Assembly: GCA_947471505.1 (NCBI GenBank)
Contig: CANIWM010000032.1
Span: 1 to 58,236, forward strand
Direction: 5' to 3'
DNA: 58,236 nt
Source: Chthoniobacteraceae bacterium
GTDB lineage: Bacteria > Verrucomicrobiota > Verrucomicrobiia > Chthoniobacterales > Chthoniobacteraceae
The position numbers and the translations under genes are program-made. This document shows positions 42,382 through 50,943 of the stretch, piece by piece (position 1 is the stretch's first letter; each line of letters opens with the position of its first letter). Below the pieces are notes generated by a model. It searched no databases. It saw nothing but the letters and a program-made list of their open reading frames with translations, and was not told the DNA's origin.

Positions 42382-43818
42382 ATGTCTAACGTCCCGCATT
42401 TACCTGTCCTTCGTCTCGGTCGCAGCTACGAGAGTCTCGATAAGCTCGAAATCAAAGATCACCGCACCGGGGAGGTGCGCGCGGTTGTTTCTACAATCAA
42501 TGCGGGGATTTTGCGGAAGGACTTCCGCAAGCTCGGGGAGGCGCGGAAGGCGCTGGCGAAATTTACCGTCGCGGAGCTGATGGCGATGTCGGCGAAGGCG
42601 GGGGAGTTTTTCCTGAACGGGACGCTGCCGCTGGGCGATAAAAGGCACACGCAGACTGCCGATGAATACGTGGCGACGCTGAGCACGACGAGTGGTCTGC
42701 CGCATGTGATGGTGCGCCGCAATATGGCGAAGCTGCACTACGCGCTGACGCATTTGGATGTGATCCTGAACGGACTTTCGCGCGGGCTGGATATGACGAT
42801 CATCGACCGGGGATTCGGCGAGCAATTCGGGACGAAGCTGTCCTTTTTCCCCGCCTGCCAAGCCCTCGGGCTGGTGATGCCGAGCAACTCTCCTGCGGTC
42901 AATTCGCTGTGGCTGCCGGCCATCGCGCTGAAGACGCCCGTGGTGATCAAACCGGGGCGCGATGAGCCGTGGACGCCGTTCCGTTTGATCCAGGCATTCG
43001 TCGCGGCGGGTGTGCCTGCGGAGGCGTTTGGTTTTTACCCGACGGACCACGAGGGCGCGGGGGAAATCCTGAAATCATGCGGGCGGGCGCTCATCTTCGG
43101 CGATAAGAGCACGACGCAGCAGTATGCGAATAATCCGGCGATTCAGCTCCACGGCCCCGGCTGGAGTAAGGTGCTCATCGGCGAGGACTGCATCGAGAAT
43201 TGGCGCGAGTATATTGACGTGATCGCCGGAGCCATCTCCGACAACGGCGGGCGCTCGTGCATCAACGCCAGCGCCGTCGTGGTCCCCCGCTACGCCGCCG
43301 AAATCGCGGACGCGCTGGCGCAGAAACTCGGCCCCATCGCGCCGACGGCAAACGAGGACCCGAACGCCCGGTTGAGTGGGTTCGCCAATGCGAAGATGGC
43401 CGACTTTATCGAAGCGAGCATCGAAGACGGCCTCGCCGTGCCCGGCGCGGAGGACGTGACGGCGAAGTATCGCGGCGGCCCGCGCAAAGTGGTGCAAGAC
43501 GGCGGGACGTTCCTGCGCCCGACGATTGTGCGCTGCGACAGCTTCGCGCACCCGCTGGCGAACAAGGAATTTCTGTGCCCCTACGCCAGCGTGGTGACGT
43601 GCCCGCAGGCGGAGATGCTGGCAAATATCGGCTACACGCTGGCCTGCACGGCCATCACGAAAGACGCGGCATTTATTGGCGAACTGGAAGCATATCCCGA
43701 GATCGAGCGGCTGAATATCGGCCCCGTCTCGACGATGGCCATCTCGTGGGACCAGCCGCACGAGGGGAACATGTTCGAGTTCCTGTGGAAGCGCCGCAGT
43801 ATCGAGCGGGCGTGGTAA
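42382..43818 (+). CDS. Aldehyde dehydrogenase superfamily protein, possibly CoA-acylating
   Basis: The 478-residue protein has the dehydrogenase fold with LGLVMPSNSPAVNSLWLPAI (NAD-site loop), VVIKPGRDEPWTPF and the nucleophile Cys293 in SDNGGRSCINAS. The usual ELGG general-base motif is replaced by HGPGWSKVLIGED (about 257-269), so the catalytic Glu is missing. Such a loss is known in CoA-acylating and acyl-CoA reductase members, which may be its true activity; that is inference. The start at 42382 is supported by the sequence beginning MSNVPHLPVLRLG. A palindrome immediately upstream suggests regulation. No neighbouring pathway gene helps. Confidence 0.85.
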   Translation: MSNVPHLPVLRLGRSYESLDKLEIKDHRTGEVRAVVSTINAGILRKDFRKLGEARKALAKFTVAELMAMSAKAGEFFLNGTLPLGDKRHTQTADEYVATLSTTSGLPHVMVRRNMAKLHYALTHLDVILNGLSRGLDMTIIDRGFGEQFGTKLSFFPACQALGLVMPSNSPAVNSLWLPAIALKTPVVIKPGRDEPWTPFRLIQAFVAAGVPAEAFGFYPTDHEGAGEILKSCGRALIFGDKSTTQQYANNPAIQLHGPGWSKVLIGEDCIENWREYIDVIAGAISDNGGRSCINASAVVVPRYAAEIADALAQKLGPIAPTANEDPNARLSGFANAKMADFIEASIEDGLAVPGAEDVTAKYRGGPRKVVQDGGTFLRPTIVRCDSFAHPLANKEFLCPYASVVTCPQAEMLANIGYTLACTAITKDAAFIGELEAYPEIERLNIGPVSTMAISWDQPHEGNMFEFLWKRRSIERAW

Positions 43819-43825
43819 AAAGCTC

Positions 43826-43900
43826 TGGTGTCCCCGGCGGGAATCGAACCCACATCAGCGGTTTAGGAAACCACTGTTCTATCCGTTGAACTACGGGGAC
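43826..43900 (-). tRNA. tRNA-Arg (anticodon CCT)
   Basis: On the minus strand the cloverleaf reads GTCCCCG acceptor, D-arm TTCAACGGAT, anticodon stem GTGGT-TTCCTAA-ACCGC with anticodon CCT, and T-arm TGTGGGTTCGATTCCCGCC. The 3' acceptor CGGGGAC is followed by ACCA, so the CCA tail is encoded. It reads AGG codons. Confidence 0.95.
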
Positions 43901-44004
43901 TTCTGATTATCCGAGACTTGCGTCTGTTGGAGTCTCGAAGTCGGTCAAAGCGCTACCAAAAGCTCTGCATCATCGTTCGATGCCTTAGGGAGTCTCACGG
44001 AGAT

Positions 44005-44226
44005 TCAGCGATGTTTCAAGCCGAACTTCTTTAATCGACTCGATTTGGAGTGCTGGATCGCTTGTGGCAAGCAATGCCGACGAAGGTTTTCGATGTGGTT
44101 GTGATTCGAGTGATGAGAGTGGTCGTAGGTGCGGACATTTAGCCCCATGAAATACGAGAGCCACGGTCGCGACGGCAGGCTGCGCTGGAGTGCCAACAAG
44201 AGCAGATCGTCCCAGCGCTGGCGCAT
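44005..44226 (-). other. Short open frame downstream of accA, coding status uncertain
   Basis: A 73-codon frame starts 35 bases after the accA stop on the same strand (MRQRWDDLLLLALQRSLPSR) and ends in a basic, histidine-rich tail (NVRTYDHSHHSNHNHIENLR). I recognise no family. The region between accA and the tRNA is about 360 bases, and nothing else is visible in it. The stretch may be leftover sequence. Confidence 0.2.
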
Positions 44227-44261
44227 CGCTGCCCAGCCACGAGGACGCTCGCGCACGGGCT

Positions 44262-45227
44262 TCACTCGCCCGCGAAGAATCCGACGCGGCGGAACTTCTC
44301 GTAACGCTCCTTCAGCAGTTGCTCCATCGGGATTTTCTTTAGCTCCTCGATGTGCTTCACGACGGCGGTGCGGAGGTTCGCGATGGCTTGCTCTTGGTCT
44401 TGATGTGCGCCGCCGAGTGGCTCGGGAACCACGTCGTCCACGAGCTTGAACTCTTTCAAATCGGTCGCCGTGAGTTTCAGCGCCTCGGCAGCTTCCGGGG
44501 CGTGCTTGCGGTGCTTCCACAAAATCGCCGCGCAGCCCTCGGGGCTGATGACGGAGTAATAGGCGTTCTCCAACATGAGCACGCGGTCGCAGACGCCGAT
44601 GCCGAGTGCGCCGCCGCTCCCTCCTTCGCCGATTACCACGCCGATGGTGGGCGTGCGCAGCGTCATCATATCGCGGATGTTCACCGCGATGGCCTCGGCG
44701 ATGTGGCGCTCTTCCGCGCCGATGCCGGGATACGCGCCAGGGGTATCAATGAGCGCGACAAACGGGAGCGAGAACTTCTCCGCCATCCGCATGAGGCGCA
44801 TCGCCTTCCGGTAGCCCTCGGGGTTTGCGCAGCCGAAATTGCGGTAGATGTTCTCCTTCGTGTCGCGCCCTTTTTGGTGGCCGATGACGACGCACTTGTG
44901 GTGGCCGATGGTCGCCAACCCGCCCGGCATCGAAGGGTCTTCGGCAAAGCGCCGGTCGCCGTGCAGCTCGATGAAATCGCTGAACGAAAGCTGCAAGTAA
45001 TCCAGCGTGTAAGGCCGCGCCGTGTGTCGTGCGATCTGCACGCGCTGCCACGCGGTCATGTTGGAATAGATGTTCCGTTTCGTCTCCTCGATTTTGGCCT
45101 CAAGGCGGCGGACCTCGGGTTCGAGGTTCACGTTATTCTCCCGGCTCTGGCGGCGAAGCTCTTCGAGCGACTGTTCCAGTTCCGAGATTGGTTTTTCGAA
45201 ATCCAATGGCTGCAATTTCATCGTCAT
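44262..45227 (-). CDS. accA: Acetyl-CoA carboxylase carboxyltransferase subunit alpha
   Basis: This 321-residue protein matches AccA in length and motifs. An N-terminal helical hairpin (DFEKPISELEQSLEELRRQS) precedes the crotonase-like core with RPYTLDYLQLSFSDFIELHG, TKENIYRNFGCANPEGYRKA, FVALIDTPGAYPGIGAEERH and IGEGGSGGALGIGV. With AccD it moves the carboxyl group from biotin to acetyl-CoA, the first committed step of fatty-acid synthesis. AccD is not in the window. Its ATG overlaps the stop of the LysM/L,D-transpeptidase-like gene by four bases, so the two are translationally coupled. pgk lies further upstream. Confidence 0.97.
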   Translation of the reverse strand: MTMKLQPLDFEKPISELEQSLEELRRQSRENNVNLEPEVRRLEAKIEETKRNIYSNMTAWQRVQIARHTARPYTLDYLQLSFSDFIELHGDRRFAEDPSMPGGLATIGHHKCVVIGHQKGRDTKENIYRNFGCANPEGYRKAMRLMRMAEKFSLPFVALIDTPGAYPGIGAEERHIAEAIAVNIRDMMTLRTPTIGVVIGEGGSGGALGIGVCDRVLMLENAYYSVISPEGCAAILWKHRKHAPEAAEALKLTATDLKEFKLVDDVVPEPLGGAHQDQEQAIANLRTAVVKHIEELKKIPMEQLLKERYEKFRRVGFFAGE

Positions 45228-46087
45228 TCGAGAGTCACTTGCGCGCCTTTCGGAAGCAAGACTGCGATTTCACTCATGTGTTCCGGCGCGAGTCGGATGC
45301 CGCCCGGCACGGGCCGCGTCGGGTCGTCGGCTTGGGAGAAAATCGAGTGCCCAGAGATGGGATACGTGATGGTGTGAAAGCAGCCGAAATACTCTTGGGA
45401 TATAGGTTTCGGCGGTTGCCCCTTGTCCGTCAGGGCGACTTTCGAGATGACTTTTTCCGTCTGCTTTGGGAGGGGGACAAGCGGCTTTTTTCCCGGCCAA
45501 GAAAGTGTCGGGTATTGCCGGAAAAATTTGTCTCCATTCATCAAAATGACGCGCTGTTGCTTTTGGTTGAGCACCAGTCGGAAGTTCGTGGGGAAGGCGA
45601 TGAGCCGCTGCCCGATGTCAATTTTCGGCCCCTGCAATTTGTTGAAATGTACGAGGAGTTCGAGGGGCATCTTTGCCCGGGTGGCGATGCGGCTGATGTT
45701 GTCGCCTTGCTTTACGACGATGCTGTTTCCGTCCGTCGCCTTCACTCCGAAAAACTGCGCGCTGTTGAGCAGCCCGATGAGGTCGCGCGCTTCGTTGCGC
45801 TTTGGCGAGGTGGGATTGTTCCGCACGAATCGCTCTAGCGCGTCGAGGGTCTCCTCGGGTGTTCCGGTCTTTTGGATTTCAAGGCACTGCTGGAATTCCG
45901 GCAGGCTCGGGTCGCCCGGAGGCGTGAGGCGCGCCGCCGCTTTGTCGGCTTGTAGTTCCTTTTTGGGCCGCAAGTAGAGGTTATCCACGGCAATATACGC
46001 GCCGCCAAAGACGGCAACCGCCAGAATGAGAATGATGAAAAGTCGAAGAAGCACAGTTTGCGCGGGCGGGAAATAGCCCGTCAGCAC
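45224..46087 (-). CDS. LysM protein with an L,D-transpeptidase-like domain lacking the catalytic cysteine
   Basis: The 287-residue protein has an N-terminal membrane anchor (LLRLFIILILAVAVFGGAYI), a helical part, and a LysM domain (about 122-166: SIVVKQGDNISRIATRAKM). A YkuD-like domain follows (about 168-287). Where active enzymes read SHGCIRM, this one reads VPGGIRLAPEHMSEIA, so both His and Cys are missing; the preceding GHSIF strand is kept. It is probably inactive as a transpeptidase and may bind peptidoglycan as a scaffold. Its stop overlaps accA. pgk is 118 bases upstream on the same strand. Confidence 0.85.
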   Translation of the reverse strand: MLTGYFPPAQTVLLRLFIILILAVAVFGGAYIAVDNLYLRPKKELQADKAAARLTPPGDPSLPEFQQCLEIQKTGTPEETLDALERFVRNNPTSPKRNEARDLIGLLNSAQFFGVKATDGNSIVVKQGDNISRIATRAKMPLELLVHFNKLQGPKIDIGQRLIAFPTNFRLVLNQKQQRVILMNGDKFFRQYPTLSWPGKKPLVPLPKQTEKVISKVALTDKGQPPKPISQEYFGCFHTITYPISGHSIFSQADDPTRPVPGGIRLAPEHMSEIAVLLPKGAQVTLE

Positions 46088-46205
46088 CTAGAACGCAACA
46101 GACGGTCGTTTCTTTCAGAAAAAGAGACGTCGGAGTGTTTTTGCGGGGAAAATTAAAAAGTGGAACGAGGTGCCTCCGCTTCGTGATGCGGCGAGCAGCG
46201 ACGCT

Positions 46206-47420
46206 CTACTTATCCGCCAGCGCAGCGACGCCCGGCAGCACTTTGCCTTCGAGCAGCTCTAGCGAGGCTCCGCCGCCGGTGCTGATGAAGGTCATCTTGT
46301 CGCCGACGCCTGCTTTCTTCACGGCTTTGACGCTGTCGCCGCCGCCGATGATCGTCTTCGCGCTGGTGTTCGCGGCGATGGCGTGTGCGATGTCGAACGT
46401 GCCTTTTGCGCACGCTTTGACCTCGAAGACGCCCATCGGTCCGTTCCAGATGACGGTCTTTGCTTTGCCGATTTCCTCGGCGAAAAGCTTCACGCTCTCG
46501 GGGCCAATATCCACGCCTTCCCAATCTGCCGGGATGCTCTCGCCGACGGCGGTGTAGCGGGTGTTGCCGACGGTCTTCGCGTCGAAGTCGAACGCGTCGG
46601 TGATCATCGCGTCCACGGGGATGAGGAGCTTCACGCCGCGCGCCTTTGCTTTGTCGAGCGCGGCTTGGGCGATGGGCTCCCACTCGGGCTTGTAGAGGCT
46701 TTTGCCGAGCGTGATGCCCTGCACGAGTTTGCGGAATGTGTAGGCCATGCCGCCGCCGATGATGATGGTGTCGGCTTTCTCGATGAGGCGGTTGATGACG
46801 GCAATTTTGTCGTTCACTTTTGCGCCGCCGAGGATGACGACGAAGGGCCGCTCGGGGCTCTCCAGTTCGTCGTGCAGATAGGTCAGTTCCTTTTCCATCA
46901 GCAGCCCGCTATAGGCTGGGAGAAATGCCGCGATGCCCGCCGTGGAGGAGTGTGCGCGGTGGGCCGAGCCAAACGCGTCGTTGATGAAAACTTCCGCCAG
47001 CTCCGACATCGCCTTTGCCAGCGTCGCGTCGTTCTCTTCCTCTCCCGCGTGAAAGCGGACGTTCTCCAGCACGAGCACGTCGCCATCCTTGAGCGCCAGC
47101 GCTTTCGCCTTCGCAGCCTCGCCGATGCAGTCGTCCGCAAACTCCACGGGACGCCCGAGCATTTCCGCGAGCCGCGCTGCGACGGGGCGGAGCGATTGCT
47201 TTGGGTCGCGCTGGCCTTTGGGGCGGCCAAGGTGCGAGGCCAAAATGAGCCGCGCGCCTGCTGCGATGAGGGCGTTGAGGGTGGGCAGCGTTTCTTTGAT
47301 GCGGGTGTCATCGGTGATGACCATTGCGCCGTCCTTTTCATCGAGCGGAACATTGAAGTCCACACGGATGAAGCAGCGTTTGCCGGAAAGATTGATGTCG
47401 CGGATAGATTTTTTAGCCAT
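46206..47420 (-). CDS. pgk: Phosphoglycerate kinase
   Basis: The 404-residue enzyme has the family pattern throughout. The start contains KRCFIRVDFNVPLDEKDG, followed by RLILASHLGRPKGQRDPK, VFINDAFGSAHRAHSSTAGI, PFVVILGGAKVNDKIAVI and VIWNGPMGVFEVKACAKGT. The C-terminal ATP site is TIIGGGDSVKAVKKAGVGDK with FISTGGGASLELLEG. It makes ATP from 1,3-bisphosphoglycerate in glycolysis. No gap gene is adjacent; instead it leads a minus-strand run with the LysM protein and accA. It is divergent from the Gfo/Idh/MocA gene with 82 bases between starts. Confidence 0.98.
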   Translation of the reverse strand: MAKKSIRDINLSGKRCFIRVDFNVPLDEKDGAMVITDDTRIKETLPTLNALIAAGARLILASHLGRPKGQRDPKQSLRPVAARLAEMLGRPVEFADDCIGEAAKAKALALKDGDVLVLENVRFHAGEEENDATLAKAMSELAEVFINDAFGSAHRAHSSTAGIAAFLPAYSGLLMEKELTYLHDELESPERPFVVILGGAKVNDKIAVINRLIEKADTIIIGGGMAYTFRKLVQGITLGKSLYKPEWEPIAQAALDKAKARGVKLLIPVDAMITDAFDFDAKTVGNTRYTAVGESIPADWEGVDIGPESVKLFAEEIGKAKTVIWNGPMGVFEVKACAKGTFDIAHAIAANTSAKTIIGGGDSVKAVKKAGVGDKMTFISTGGGASLELLEGKVLPGVAALADK

Positions 47421-47502
47421 GGAAATTGGGGCGCGAAAATCGCGGGCGCGCTGGAAAACTCAAGCTCTTTGACACACGCCCCGCAGTTTGCCAGAAGCGC
47501 AC

Positions 47503-48570
47503 ATGGCTAAATTCCGCATCGCTGGCATCAACTTCGATCACTTTCACATGGGCGATCTGCTCCGCATGGTCCACGAGCACCCGGACGCCGAACTCGTCGG
47601 CATCTGCGACGCCCAGCCGGAGCGCATGGTGGAGGCCACGCGTAACTTCGGCATCCCGGCCAGCGCTGTCTTTACCGATGTCGCGCGCTGCATGGAGCAA
47701 GCGCGGCCCGATGTCGTCATCCTCTGCCCCGCCGCCGCCCGCCACGCAGAATACACGCAACTCGTCGCGCCCTACGGCGTGCATGTGCTGATGGAAAAGC
47801 CCTTCGCCGCCACGCTGGCGCAGGCCGACGCGATGATCGCCGCGATGCCTGCGGACAAGCTCCTCGCTGTGAACTGGCCGCTCCGCTGGGACCCCGCCGC
47901 GGCCACGGCCAAGCGGCTGCTCGACGAGGGCACCATCGGCGAAGTCCGCAGTTACAGCCACTACGGAGGCAATCGCGGCCCGCTTTACCACGGTGCTGAC
48001 AAGATCGAGAAAGAGCCCACGGCAGCGGATAAAGCGGCGAGCTGGTTTTACAGCAAAGCCGCTGGCGGTGGCTCGCTGCTCGACTACCTCGGCTACGGCA
48101 CGACGCTCGGGACGTGGTTCATGGATGGTCGCAGCCCCATCGAAGTCACCGCCGTCACCGACGGCACGCCCGGCCTAGAAGTGGACGAACACAGCGTCGT
48201 CGTGAGCCGCTACGCCTCCGGCCTTTCTAAGTGCGAGACGCGCTGGGGCACCTTCACCGACCCCTGGACCATCCAGCCGCAGCCTCGCGCCGGCTTTATC
48301 ATCTGTGGGAGCGAAGGCACGCTGGCCTGCTACGACTACGAGCCCTGCGTCCACCTCCAGACCCGCGAACACCCCGCCGTGCGCCAAATCCCCAACGACA
48401 CCCTCCGCGCCCCCGAGCGCAACCCGGTGGAATACCTCCTCCACTGCATCGCCACGGGCACACCGTTGAGCGGCCCGCTCTCGCCCGCCATCTCCAGAAT
48501 CGGCCAGCAAATCGTGGACAGCGCCGTCCTTTCCGGCCTCGAAAAACGCACCGTCGCGCTGGTGGAATAA
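47503..48570 (+). CDS. Gfo/Idh/MocA-family oxidoreductase
   Basis: The ATG at 47503 (MAKFRIAGINFDHFHMGDLL) gives 355 residues; a frame five codons longer exists. The N-terminal NAD(P) domain shows DAELVGICDAQPERMVEATR, VVILCPAAARHAEYTQLVAP and GVHVLMEKPFAATLAQADAM, with the family EKP motif. The C-terminal alpha/beta domain includes WPLRWDPAAATAKRLLDEG and the YLGYGTTLGTWFM region. The NAD loop begins GINFDHFHMG rather than the usual GxGxxG, but many verrucomicrobial members vary here. It should oxidise or reduce a sugar-like substrate; which one is unknown. Confidence 0.9.
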   Translation: MAKFRIAGINFDHFHMGDLLRMVHEHPDAELVGICDAQPERMVEATRNFGIPASAVFTDVARCMEQARPDVVILCPAAARHAEYTQLVAPYGVHVLMEKPFAATLAQADAMIAAMPADKLLAVNWPLRWDPAAATAKRLLDEGTIGEVRSYSHYGGNRGPLYHGADKIEKEPTAADKAASWFYSKAAGGGSLLDYLGYGTTLGTWFMDGRSPIEVTAVTDGTPGLEVDEHSVVVSRYASGLSKCETRWGTFTDPWTIQPQPRAGFIICGSEGTLACYDYEPCVHLQTREHPAVRQIPNDTLRAPERNPVEYLLHCIATGTPLSGPLSPAISRIGQQIVDSAVLSGLEKRTVALVE

Positions 48571-48648
48571 AAAGAATTTTGCACTTCGGAGTTGCCATCT
48601 TCCGGCATCGCACGTAACCACGCGCCACTTCGTTAAACACTCAATCTC

Positions 48649-48894
48649 ATGTCAGACAAATCAATCGCAGAAAAGGTAAAGGATATCATCGTAGAACAGC
48701 TCGGGGTCAACCCGGAGCAAGTTACCGAGAACGCTTCATTCATTGAAGACCTCGGCGCAGACTCACTCGACACCGTCGAACTCGTCATGGCCTTCGAGGA
48801 AGAATTCGGAGTGGAAGTGCCCGATGAAGACGCCGAGAAGCTTCAATCCGTCGGCGATGTCGTGAAATACATCGAAGACAAGAAGTCCAAATAA
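48649..48894 (+). CDS. acpP: Acyl carrier protein
   Basis: The 81-residue acidic protein matches ACP throughout: [20 protein letters not shown], then the phosphopantetheine serine Ser39 in [20 protein letters not shown]. The end is [20 protein letters not shown]. It carries growing acyl chains in fatty-acid synthesis after modification by AcpS. No fab gene is adjacent, unlike the usual fab cluster. A terminator follows at 48928. Confidence 0.97.
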   Translation: MSDKSIAEKVKDIIVEQLGVNPEQVTENASFIEDLGADSLDTVELVMAFEEEFGVEVPDEDAEKLQSVGDVVKYIEDKKSK

Positions 48895-48927
48895 GGCTTC
48901 AGACACTTTTCCAACAACAACCACAGA

Positions 48928-48954
48928 AGCCCCGGTCGCAAGACTGGGGCTTTT
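48928..48954 (+). terminator. Intrinsic terminator of acpP
   Basis: A 10-bp stem AGCCCCGGTC/GACTGGGGCT (one wobble pair) encloses a GCAA tetraloop and is followed by TTTT. It begins 33 bases after the acpP stop codon. Confidence 0.85.
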
Positions 48955-48968
48955 GCTTTGTACCGTAG

Positions 48969-49013
48969 CTGCGACGCCCTCGTCGCAGTAAGTGCCTGCG
49001 ACGCCCCGTCGCA
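48969..49013. repeat. Twin short hairpins (CGTCGCA type)
   Basis: Two hairpins in tandem: CTGCGACG-CCCT-CGTCGCAG (48969-48988) and TGCGACG-CCC-CGTCGCA (48997-49013). They lie in the short gap between the acpP terminator and the end of the next minus-strand gene, and resemble REP-like elements. Confidence 0.7.
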
Positions 49014-49038
49014 AGATTCCAACAGGAACATCCGCTTT

Positions 49039-49902
49039 CTACTTCTTCCCCTTCACCTTCTGCGCTGGCGCGACTGGTGGCGGGACGGGCGTGGACACCG
49101 GCACGGCGAGATTCTCTCCTTGCGGCGGCTTCACCGGCGGCGGTGGCGCGGCTTTCTCGGGGGCGGGCGCTTCCGGCTTTTCTGGCTCCACTGGCAGGTC
49201 TGCAAACGGGTCTTCCTTCGGGCCGGATTCGCCCTCGATAGTGGCGTCGTCGAAGAACACCACGCCGTTCGTCTCCCCCGCTTGCGGCGGAGTCTCCCAA
49301 GTCCAAGTCACGCGCATAAACGCGGCATCCTCGGGCGACTTGAGGTTGGCAAAATACTCCGTCCATTTCGCCGCCGTGAACATCAGCGGGCGACTGCGAC
49401 TGCCGGGGATGGGCTGCACGCGATACTCGACATTGCCCGTCTGCTCTTCTTTGTCTGCCTTGAACCAATCGACCCGCATCTTCAAATGCGGCACCCGCTG
49501 GTCGAGGGTGACGGGGTTCTTCTTATCAATCCGCCCCCAGATGGAGACGTGATATTTCTCGCTCGGCTTGATGCTCACAAAATCGCTCGCTAGTTGCGCC
49601 ACCGCAGCAGGCCGCGTGAGTTGATCGAACTGCACAAACATGCACTGCCGCCCCGTGCGAAAGACCTCATTCGTCAGCCCCAGCACGAGCTTCCCGCCCT
49701 CGCCCGTCGCGCTATCTTTGAACGTGTACCACTCCGCATTCATCGCCGACTTCGACACATCCGCGCCCTCCGCCAGCGACTTCCGCCGGGAAACCGGCGG
49801 CCATTCAAAAGAGCCACTCTCCAGCAGTTGCGTGGGCTCCGCGAGAGCAGTCGCAGAGGCGCAAAAAAGAGCGATGGCAGTAGTGTGGACAAGTTGAGAC
49901 AT
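49039..49902 (-). CDS. Exported protein with a jelly-roll-like domain and proline-rich tail
   Basis: The 287-residue product has a signal peptide (AIALFCASATALA before EPTQLLES). Its central part is strand-rich (GSFEWPPVSRRKSLAEGADV, HVSIWGRIDKKNPVTL, TNGVVFFDDATIEGE) and resembles a carbohydrate-binding type beta-sandwich, given the start NGSFE/NGVVFFDD pattern. The last 70 residues are mostly Pro, Ala, Val and Lys. Its ligand is unknown. It is separated by a palindromic element from the minus-strand three-gene run upstream, so it is probably a separate transcript. Confidence 0.7.
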   Translation of the reverse strand: MSQLVHTTAIALFCASATALAEPTQLLESGSFEWPPVSRRKSLAEGADVSKSAMNAEWYTFKDSATGEGGKLVLGLTNEVFRTGRQCMFVQFDQLTRPAAVAQLASDFVSIKPSEKYHVSIWGRIDKKNPVTLDQRVPHLKMRVDWFKADKEEQTGNVEYRVQPIPGSRSRPLMFTAAKWTEYFANLKSPEDAAFMRVTWTWETPPQAGETNGVVFFDDATIEGESGPKEDPFADLPVEPEKPEAPAPEKAAPPPPVKPPQGENLAVPVSTPVPPPVAPAQKVKGKK

Positions 49903-49949
49903 GGCGGGACGTTACGCAGAATGAGGCGTGATGCGAGCAAAACGCCGGG

Positions 49950-50135
49950 CTCGACCTTGTAGTGCGGTGGCAAAGCGAGGAACGAGCGCGACACCGCCTT
50001 GTAAGTAACACTCTGTGTCTCGGGCGCATGTGGTTTCCTCGTTAGTCGCGGGCGCTCGGTTGTCCGCACCCTCGTACGCCTTGCGAAGGCGGCGTGGCGC
50101 TCGTTCCTCGCTTCCCGCCGCACTACAAAGCCGAG
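49950..50135. repeat. Palindromic element with 50-base inverted arms
   Basis: The left arm (49950-50000) contains TTGTAGTGCGGTGGCAAAGC and GCGAGGAACGAGCGC. The right arm (50086-50135) is its complement with about six differences and one indel. An 85-base middle separates them. It lies between the jelly-roll gene and the secretin-like operon, and fills most of that 240-base gap. Confidence 0.8.
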
Positions 50136-50142
50136 TATCCCC

Positions 50143-50943
50143 TCATTTTGAAGTGGGCGGCTCAGCGTTTGGCTCGTCGAGCTTTTCGACGGGAATACCT
50201 GTATCCAGAATAGTCGCCGTGCAGATCGCGATTTCAACGGTGTTGATAGGCTCGCGCAGTTTATGGAAGCTCAGCAACGTCGGCTGTCCGCTCGCGACGC
50301 TGATGGATGAGGAAGTCTTGAGCACCATGAAATCGGGTTGCTCCACGGATACTTTGTAGGTCGGCGATACTTCGATGGTGTTCTTACGGTTGCCGATGAA
50401 GATCTGGTGCTGAAGGTTGTAGAGGAATTGCACGTGCTTAAAGTCGGGCGCGATGACCGGGTCTGCATCGAACAAGACGCCGAGAAGCTTCACTTCGAAG
50501 TTCGTGGGTATGCCGCCGGCGAGTTTCAGTTCACCGTCCAGTTTGATGTGCTTTTTCTTGTCTGTGTCCGGTTGTTTCGCCGCTGGGTCGGGCGCGAGCG
50601 GGACGGGCAATGGGGTCGATCCATAGTCACTCGCATCGAGCACGACGGAGGGCGCTTCGAATTCAGTCGGATAGCGATATTCATTGATGTTTTCGACCGT
50701 GGCGCGCTGGCCGGAACCGGTGGTGAGCGTAGGCCAGTCCACGAGTTCAGCACCTTTGCCGAGCATGGAAACGAGCTCCTCTTGCGCTGCTGCGGCTTTC
50801 GCGGAATCACGGAGTCTGGGCAAAATGGACACGGCTTTGGCTTCGGAGACTCGGACGATGAGGACATCGAAGCGAACTTGATGCACCGTCTCGGCGGCGA
50901 ATGCGGAGGTGGAGATGATGATGAGTGCGGCGAGTAGTTTCAT
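50143..50943 (-). CDS. Exported protein, secretin-like RYPTE module family (member A)
   Basis: This 266-residue product has a signal peptide (MKLLAALIIISTSAFAAE). It holds one copy of a module shared with the next two upstream genes: a helical first part, then RYPTEF (90-95) in ENINEYRYPTEFEAP. A strand pair follows (FEVKLLGVLFDADPVIAPDF at 149-168), then a QPDF string (202-205), SISVASGQPTLLS and VEIAICTA near the end. The order and spacing recall the C-terminal half of secretins, which form outer-membrane rings. No secretin signature is complete. It overlaps the next gene by four bases (ATGA), so it is the last gene of a coupled operon. Confidence 0.75.
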   Translation of the reverse strand: MKLLAALIIISTSAFAAETVHQVRFDVLIVRVSEAKAVSILPRLRDSAKAAAAQEELVSMLGKGAELVDWPTLTTGSGQRATVENINEYRYPTEFEAPSVVLDASDYGSTPLPVPLAPDPAAKQPDTDKKKHIKLDGELKLAGGIPTNFEVKLLGVLFDADPVIAPDFKHVQFLYNLQHQIFIGNRKNTIEVSPTYKVSVEQPDFMVLKTSSSISVASGQPTLLSFHKLREPINTVEIAICTATILDTGIPVEKLDEPNAEPPTSK

